From IMG/VR virus record IMGVR_UViG_3300017744_000067, positions 1-33,354 of that record: DNA of 33,354 bases; one strand, given 5' to 3'. The notes under the pieces are model-generated. The model did no database searches. It was given only the letters and a program-made list of their open reading frames with translations, and was not told the DNA's origin. Origin of the DNA: a virus. Of this stretch, positions 29,504 through 33,354 are shown in pieces. How positions within the stretch are numbered: position 1 is the first letter of the stretch; each line of letters begins with the position of its first letter. The position numbers and the translations under genes are program-made.

Positions 29504-32269
29504 ATGGCCACTTTTGCAATCAGCGCAGTTACGCGCAAAGCCCAGGCCACGGCCAATGGCTCAACCAATGAGTTCTCGTTTAGCTTTTCGGTAAACACTG
29601 AGGCCGATGTTGCGGTTTTTGTCGGCACTACGCTAAAGACAATCTCAACGCACTACACGGTCAGCATAACGTCCTCGACCGGCGCGGGGTCTATTACCTT
29701 TACGTCAGGCAATACGCCAACGAACGGCCAGATAGTCACGATTATGTCCAAGACGGCACTGGCCAGGTCAAGTGTGTACACATCCGGCGGCACTATAAAT
29801 GCCACTAGCTTAGAGACAGACTTCGACACAAACATGATGCTGTTTCAGCAACAAGACGAGCGCCTAGACCGCACCTTGATTGCCCCGGTGGATGACGCCA
29901 CCAGCATTGATATGACCCTGCCAAACAAGGACGCCCGCAAGGGAACAGTCTTGGGGTTCAACGCTACATCAGGCAACCCAGAAGCTGGGCCAAGCATTAC
30001 GGCGGTTCAATCTCTGGCCGATGTGACAACCGCTATCAACTTGCTGGGCACATCTGACGCAGTCAGCGACATGAATACCTTAGCGACATCTAGCAATGTC
30101 ACAAATCAAAACACACTTGCTGGTATTGCCAGCAACATCACGACCGTGGCTGGGATAGCAAGCGATGTGACCGCTGTGGCTGGCGATGCCACCGACATAG
30201 GCGTGGTTGCAGGGAAAGCTACAGAGATTGGACGACTAGGCACTAGCGATGCTGTTGCGGACATGGCAATTCTAGGCACCAGCGATGTTGTTGCTGATAT
30301 GAATACTCTTGGTACGGCTGCAATCGTCGAAGATATGAATTTGCTGGGAACGTCTGCTAACGTCACCGCGATGGGATTGCTGGGAACGTCAGAAACGGTT
30401 GCTGATATGGCTATTTTAGGCACGACAGATGTTGTCGCAGATATGGCAATACTAGCTACTACAGACGTTGTCGCTGATATGAATACTTTAGCTACTAGTG
30501 ATATTATTTCCGACCTTAACACGCTTGCCACCAGTGACATTGTCACTGACATGAACTTGCTTGCTACGTCTTCCAATGTAGCAGCAATGGCCTTGCTTGG
30601 AACGAGCGATGTTGTTGCTGATATGGCCTTGCTTGGAACGTCTGACGTTGTTGCTGACTTAGCAATACTTGGCACAACGGATGTTGTCTCAGATATGAAC
30701 ACGCTGGCAACGTCCGACATTGTGTCCGATATGAACACGCTTGCGACATCAGCAAACGTCACAGCAATGGGATTACTTGGCACCTCGGCAGTTGTTGAAG
30801 ATATGGGCTTCCTAGGCACGGCAGCGGTTGTGGAAGATATGGGTATCCTTGGCACATCCGCCAACGTTACAGCTATGTCAAACGTGTCTGGCTCTATATC
30901 AAACGTTAATACCGTTGCTACAAATTTATCTGGTATTACCGCATTTTCCGAGGTTTATTCTAGCGGGAGTTCTGACCCTAGCTCCAATCTCAATGCTGGT
31001 GATTTATTTTTCAACACAAGCAGCGATACTCTTAAAGTTTATACTGGTAGTGCGTGGGAGCAGGGCGTAACTGCTGGCTCTGGCTTCCTGCCTCTGTCGG
31101 GAGGTCAGCTTTCTGGCAATCTCACAATGGCTGGCAGTCAAACTGTAGATGGTCGGGATGTATCAGCCGATGGTACTAAGTTGGATGGCATTGCTGCAAG
31201 TGCTAACAATTACGTCCACCCTAATCACAGTGGCGAAGTCACCAGTTCTGCCGATGGCGCAACTGTTGTCGCGTCAAATGTCATTGATGCTGACAATCTA
31301 AAGGTAACAGGTAACGGAAGCACGTCCCAGTTTTTGCGCTCTGATGGCGATGGCACTTTTACTTGGGCAACACCAACCGACACAAATACAGAGTATTCAG
31401 TCGGCGATGGCGGTCTGACGCAAAATAACTTTACGAATACGTTGAAATCCAAACTAGATGGCATTGAGGCTAGTGCTACTGCCGACCAGACAGCATCAGA
31501 AATTAGAACTTTAGTAGAATCCGCATCCGATAGTAATGTGTTTACGGATGCTGACCACACAAAACTTAATGGCGTTGCCGCATCAGCTAACAATTACGTC
31601 CACCCCAATCACTCTGGTGAAGTTACTAGTACGGCAGATGGCGCAACAGTTATTGCTGACAATGTAGTGGATGAGGCAAATCTCAAGGTCAGCAACAGCC
31701 CAGTAAACGGTTACATGCTGACCGCACAATCAGGTAATACTGGTGGCCTTACTTGGGCTGAAGCGGGAGGGGGTGCGACAGAACTAATAGCAACTTTAAC
31801 AGCAAATAATAGTACGACATTAAACTTCACAGGTTTTGATGCAAGCACATATGGTTCGTATTTGTTTAAAGTTGATTTAAAGCCTGCAACAGCAAACGTT
31901 ACTTTACGCGCTTTGGTTAGTACAGACGGAGGGTCTAACTACCTAAGTGGCAGTACTGATTATTTTACAGATGGAGCAAATAGAGCATATCTAGAACTTT
32001 CGGGTGGAGGTGGCTCTACTGCCGCAGAAAATCTTAGAAATGGTGACATTGTTCTTATCAGCCCTGATAATACAAGTAACTATTCTATGTTTGCTTCGTA
32101 TGTTTCTGCTGGCGGTGATGCTTATGCTGCACTCAGTGAGGCTTATAGAAATAGTGTTTTCAGAAGCACCACAGCAATTAATGCTATCCAATTTTATTTA
32201 GCCTCCGGCCCATCGTCAGGAGGTAATTTTACTTCTGGAACAATCCGTGTTTACGGATTTAAAAAGTAA
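29504..32269 (+). CDS. Tail fibre protein
   Basis: A 921-residue fibre from ATG 29504 (AGGAAGG 7 nt upstream; the TTG at 29498 is poorly placed). Residues 1-~170 match the T7 gp17 N-terminal domain that attaches to the tail (TANGSTNEFSFSFSVNTEAD, and MLFQQQDERLDRTLIAPVDD). Then comes a shaft of 12-residue repeats (30236-30883), a stretch with two 30-residue repeats carrying YVHPNHSGEV, and a C-terminal Ser/Gly/Thr-rich domain ending GTIRVYGFKK, the likely receptor binder. The DNA from ~31780 is clearly more AT-rich, pointing to exchange of the host-range tip. Confidence 0.93.
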   Translation: MATFAISAVTRKAQATANGSTNEFSFSFSVNTEADVAVFVGTTLKTISTHYTVSITSSTGAGSITFTSGNTPTNGQIVTIMSKTALARSSVYTSGGTINATSLETDFDTNMMLFQQQDERLDRTLIAPVDDATSIDMTLPNKDARKGTVLGFNATSGNPEAGPSITAVQSLADVTTAINLLGTSDAVSDMNTLATSSNVTNQNTLAGIASNITTVAGIASDVTAVAGDATDIGVVAGKATEIGRLGTSDAVADMAILGTSDVVADMNTLGTAAIVEDMNLLGTSANVTAMGLLGTSETVADMAILGTTDVVADMAILATTDVVADMNTLATSDIISDLNTLATSDIVTDMNLLATSSNVAAMALLGTSDVVADMALLGTSDVVADLAILGTTDVVSDMNTLATSDIVSDMNTLATSANVTAMGLLGTSAVVEDMGFLGTAAVVEDMGILGTSANVTAMSNVSGSISNVNTVATNLSGITAFSEVYSSGSSDPSSNLNAGDLFFNTSSDTLKVYTGSAWEQGVTAGSGFLPLSGGQLSGNLTMAGSQTVDGRDVSADGTKLDGIAASANNYVHPNHSGEVTSSADGATVVASNVIDADNLKVTGNGSTSQFLRSDGDGTFTWATPTDTNTEYSVGDGGLTQNNFTNTLKSKLDGIEASATADQTASEIRTLVESASDSNVFTDADHTKLNGVAASANNYVHPNHSGEVTSTADGATVIADNVVDEANLKVSNSPVNGYMLTAQSGNTGGLTWAEAGGGATELIATLTANNSTTLNFTGFDASTYGSYLFKVDLKPATANVTLRALVSTDGGSNYLSGSTDYFTDGANRAYLELSGGGGSTAAENLRNGDIVLISPDNTSNYSMFASYVSAGGDAYAALSEAYRNSVFRSTTAINAIQFYLASGPSSGGNFTSGTIRVYGFKK
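30236..30883 (+). repeat. 18 tandem 36-bp repeats in fibre shaft
   Basis: Eighteen uninterrupted copies of a 36-bp unit coding for 12 residues of the form LGTSDVVADMAI (variants with Ala-Thr for Gly-Thr, and ANVTAMGL or AVVEDMGF endings). Two further copies lie at 30044-30115, separated by 40 residues. Codon use differs between copies, so the set is not a recent duplication. The regular period with Leu at 1, Val at 7 and Met at 11 suggests a trimeric shaft (triple beta-helix or coiled rod). Confidence 0.9.
31181..31654 (+). repeat. Pair of 30-residue YVHPNHSGEV repeats in fibre
   Basis: Two 90-bp copies, 31181-31270 and 31565-31654, encode LDGIAASANNYVHPNHSGEV and LNGVAASANNYVHPNHSGEV followed by TS-ADGATV. 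They lie 384 bp (128 residues) apart in frame. The HPNHSG pattern occurs in the distal part of many marine phage fibres. The copies differ at many third positions but keep the protein, so the protein repeat is under selection. Confidence 0.85.
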
Positions 32270-32279
32270 GGAAACTGCT

Positions 32280-32555
32280 ATGCCAAGATTTCACAATACT
32301 GATGGGGTAGACGTTCAGTTTACAGCCGCAGAGGAAGCGGCTTGGGACGCTAGATTTTCAGAATATGACCCTGCTTACGGTGCTGCTATAGCTATCCGAA
32401 AAAAACGTGACGCTAAACTAGCTGCTTGCGACTGGATGGCTAACAGTGATGTAACAATGTCAGACGAGTGGCGCGTATACCGACAGGCGCTAAGAGACGT
32501 GCCGACGCAAGCAGGATTTCCAAACTCAGTTACTTGGCCAAGTGAGCCTAGCTAA
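32280..32555 (+). CDS. Tail fibre assembly/chaperone-like protein
   Basis: A 91-residue protein. ATG 32280 was chosen because AAGGAAAC precedes it; the upstream frame would overlap the fibre end. It starts MPRFHNTDGVDVQFTAAEEA and ends MSDEWRVYRQALRDVPTQAG, FPNSVTWPSEPS. The W-x-x-Y-R-Q-A-L-R-D-(V/I)-P-x-Q-x-G-(F/W)-P signature is shared by small tail assembly proteins encoded after fibre genes. It may fold or cap the fibre tip. Location immediately downstream of the fibre supports this. Confidence 0.8.
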   Translation: MPRFHNTDGVDVQFTAAEEAAWDARFSEYDPAYGAAIAIRKKRDAKLAACDWMANSDVTMSDEWRVYRQALRDVPTQAGFPNSVTWPSEPS

Positions 32556-32743
32556 TGGATAAGCGAACTGTAGCAAGCGCCCATGAGCGCATCGATGGCA
32601 TAGACAACCGGCTGGTGGCCTTAGAGGTGCGCCTAGAGGAGCGGTGGCTGGAACAACTGCACCGAATGCGTAGGCTAGAACATATCATCTTGGGGTCAGC
32701 CGCCGCCACAATCGCCCTGCTTCTCAGCCTGATAATGGAGTAA
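32555..32743 (+). CDS. XhlA-like small coiled-coil membrane protein
   Basis: A 62-residue protein whose start overlaps the preceding TAA (TAATG). The N-terminal ~40 residues are amphipathic (HERIDGIDNRLVALEVRLEE) with heptad-like spacing. The C-terminal ~18 residues are one membrane helix (IILGSAAATIALLLSLIM). This is the layout of hemolysin XhlA-type lysis proteins, which cooperate with holins at the membrane. Identity by topology only. Confidence 0.7.
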   Translation: MDKRTVASAHERIDGIDNRLVALEVRLEERWLEQLHRMRRLEHIILGSAAATIALLLSLIME

Positions 32744-32747
32744 CGAG

Positions 32748-32870
32748 ATGGTAACTATCGTGGACCTTAACCCTCACCTGCGTACAATTAACAAACGTAC
32801 CGATGATGTTGAACAGCCAAAGGCTGAGAAGCGCAAGCGTGGTCGGCCCAAGAAAACTGACAAGAAGTAA
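32748..32870 (+). CDS. Small protein with AT-hook-like motif
   Basis: A 40-residue protein, MVTIVDLNPHLRTINKRTDD then VEQPKAEKRKRGRPKKTDKK. The KRKRGRPKK end matches an AT-hook core (RGRP flanked by basic residues), which binds the minor groove of AT-rich DNA. Overlap with neighbours is absent (4-5 nt gaps), and the Shine-Dalgarno is weak. It may compact DNA or be a virion accessory; otherwise unknown. Confidence 0.65.
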   Translation: MVTIVDLNPHLRTINKRTDDVEQPKAEKRKRGRPKKTDKK

Positions 32871-32875
32871 ATGAT

Positions 32876-33354
32876 ATGGTCGCTGAGATACTAGCCGGGA
32901 TAGCACTTGTTAAAGCGAGTGCGGCGGCAATCAAGGAAGGCGTTTCAGCGGCCAAGTCTATGGGCGAACTGGCGGGCGACATTGATGCCCTGTTCGAAGG
33001 CAACAAGCAGTGTCAAAAGGCGCGGGCGAAAAAGTCCGGCATGTCTCTCAAGGACCAGCTTGGTGCAGGGTCAGCGGCCCAAGAAGTGATTGATGCCCGG
33101 CTGGCCAAAGAGGCATTGTGGGACGCCCGCATGGCTATCAGCATGAGATTTGGGCCAAAAGCCTGGGACGATATTGTAGTTTTACAGGCCGAGAGAGACA
33201 AGGAAGCCAAGCGTTTGGCGGCGATTGAGAAACAGCAACGGCTAGAAAAGCGTGAGCGGATACAGGGCATCTTCATCCTCATTGCTTCATTGCTCATAGG
33301 TATCACCATCATTGGGATTGTTCTTGCGGTCATTTGGGCAAGCAAGCAAGTGCC
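32876..33354 (+). CDS. N-terminal part of junction-spanning coiled-coil/membrane protein
   Basis: This gene starts at ATG 32876 and is open to the end of the window; it continues at position 1-254. The N-terminal 85 residues (MVAEILAGIALVKASAAAIK, then EGVSAAKSMGELAGDIDALF) form Ala-rich helices, followed by QEVIDARLAKEALWDARMAI and RFGPKAWDDIVVLQAERDKE. In total it is 167 residues with one C-terminal membrane helix. Its right half is the 33126-33354 copy of the repeat, whose allele differs from the left copy by three residues. No function is assigned. Confidence 0.85.
   Translation, partial: MVAEILAGIALVKASAAAIKEGVSAAKSMGELAGDIDALFEGNKQCQKARAKKSGMSLKDQLGAGSAAQEVIDARLAKEALWDARMAISMRFGPKAWDDIVVLQAERDKEAKRLAAIEKQQRLEKRERIQGIFILIASLLIGITIIGIVLAVIWASKQV
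33126..33354. repeat. Imperfect terminal repeat, right copy
   Basis: The right copy of the 229-bp repeat described at 1-229 (219 of 229 identical). It marks the closure point of the genome, inside the junction-spanning gene, and shows that position 1 is an arbitrary cut and not a physical end. Confidence 0.9.

Noticed and set aside
30106-30864. 252-codon minus-strand frame with regular repeats
   Set aside because: It is the reverse shadow of the 36-bp fibre repeats.
30236-30883. 36-bp periodic repeats as a CRISPR array
   Set aside because: There are no spacers, the repeats are contiguous and coding, and third positions vary.
33126-33354. Physical T7-like direct terminal repeat
   Set aside because: Ten mismatches between copies and a gene reading through argue for circular permutation with haplotype variation.

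Overview
The window is an essentially complete genome of an uncultured, probably temperate, short-tailed (podovirus-like) phage. Its first 229 bases reappear at its end with ten mismatches, and one 167-codon gene reads across that junction, so the contig is circularly permuted and the genome is about 33.1 kb. The virion gene order follows T7-like podoviruses: terminase, portal, scaffold, capsid, tail tubular proteins A and B, internal/ejection proteins, tail fibre. There is no phage DNA polymerase, no phage RNA polymerase and no tRNA. A three-helix holin resembling the gene-transfer-agent type, a GH108 muramidase, a Bbp19-like protein and many small proteins of kinds I associate with marine phages suggest a marine alphaproteobacterial host. 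That host call is inference.

Layout. (1) 32.3-33.35 kb continuing into 0-2.3 kb, plus strand: post-fibre and lysis genes (tail assembly chaperone-like protein, small membrane proteins, 3TM holin, GH108 endolysin, small basic proteins). (2) 2.3-7.1 kb, minus strand: a tightly overlapping lysogeny/recombination block. In transcription order it holds a serine recombinase, a small protein, an excisionase-like protein, a tyrosine integrase, a small membrane protein, a YqaJ-type exonuclease, a RecT-type annealase, a hypothetical protein and a stand-alone LexA-like DNA-binding domain. (3) 7.2-11.1 kb, plus strand: an early/replication block with a ribbon-helix-helix regulator, two small nuclease-like proteins, winged-helix proteins, a DnaJ-type zinc-finger protein, a C5 DNA methyltransferase with a long second reading frame nested inside it, and a replication-initiator-like protein carrying palindromic iterons. 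(4) 11.3-29.5 kb, plus strand: packaging and virion assembly. (5) 29.5-32.3 kb: tail fibre with 18 tandem 12-residue repeats.

Regulation. A near-identical 17-bp element built on TGTACA sits in front of four transcription units: early genes (7178), late genes (11134), capsid (18059) and tail fibre (29473). The fibre copy overlaps a good sigma70-type promoter. A strong Rho-independent terminator lies after the scaffold gene at 18014. Most genes overlap by 1-20 nt, implying translational coupling.

Most notable: two apparently meaningful reading frames share the methyltransferase locus (9270-10061). A 16-bp palindrome recurs in different codon phases inside the initiator gene, which indicates selection on DNA and a likely replication origin. 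The shared TGTACA element may form a phage regulon. The integrase appears to lack the first catalytic arginine. One ejection protein carries an unassigned, possibly effector-like C-terminal domain.
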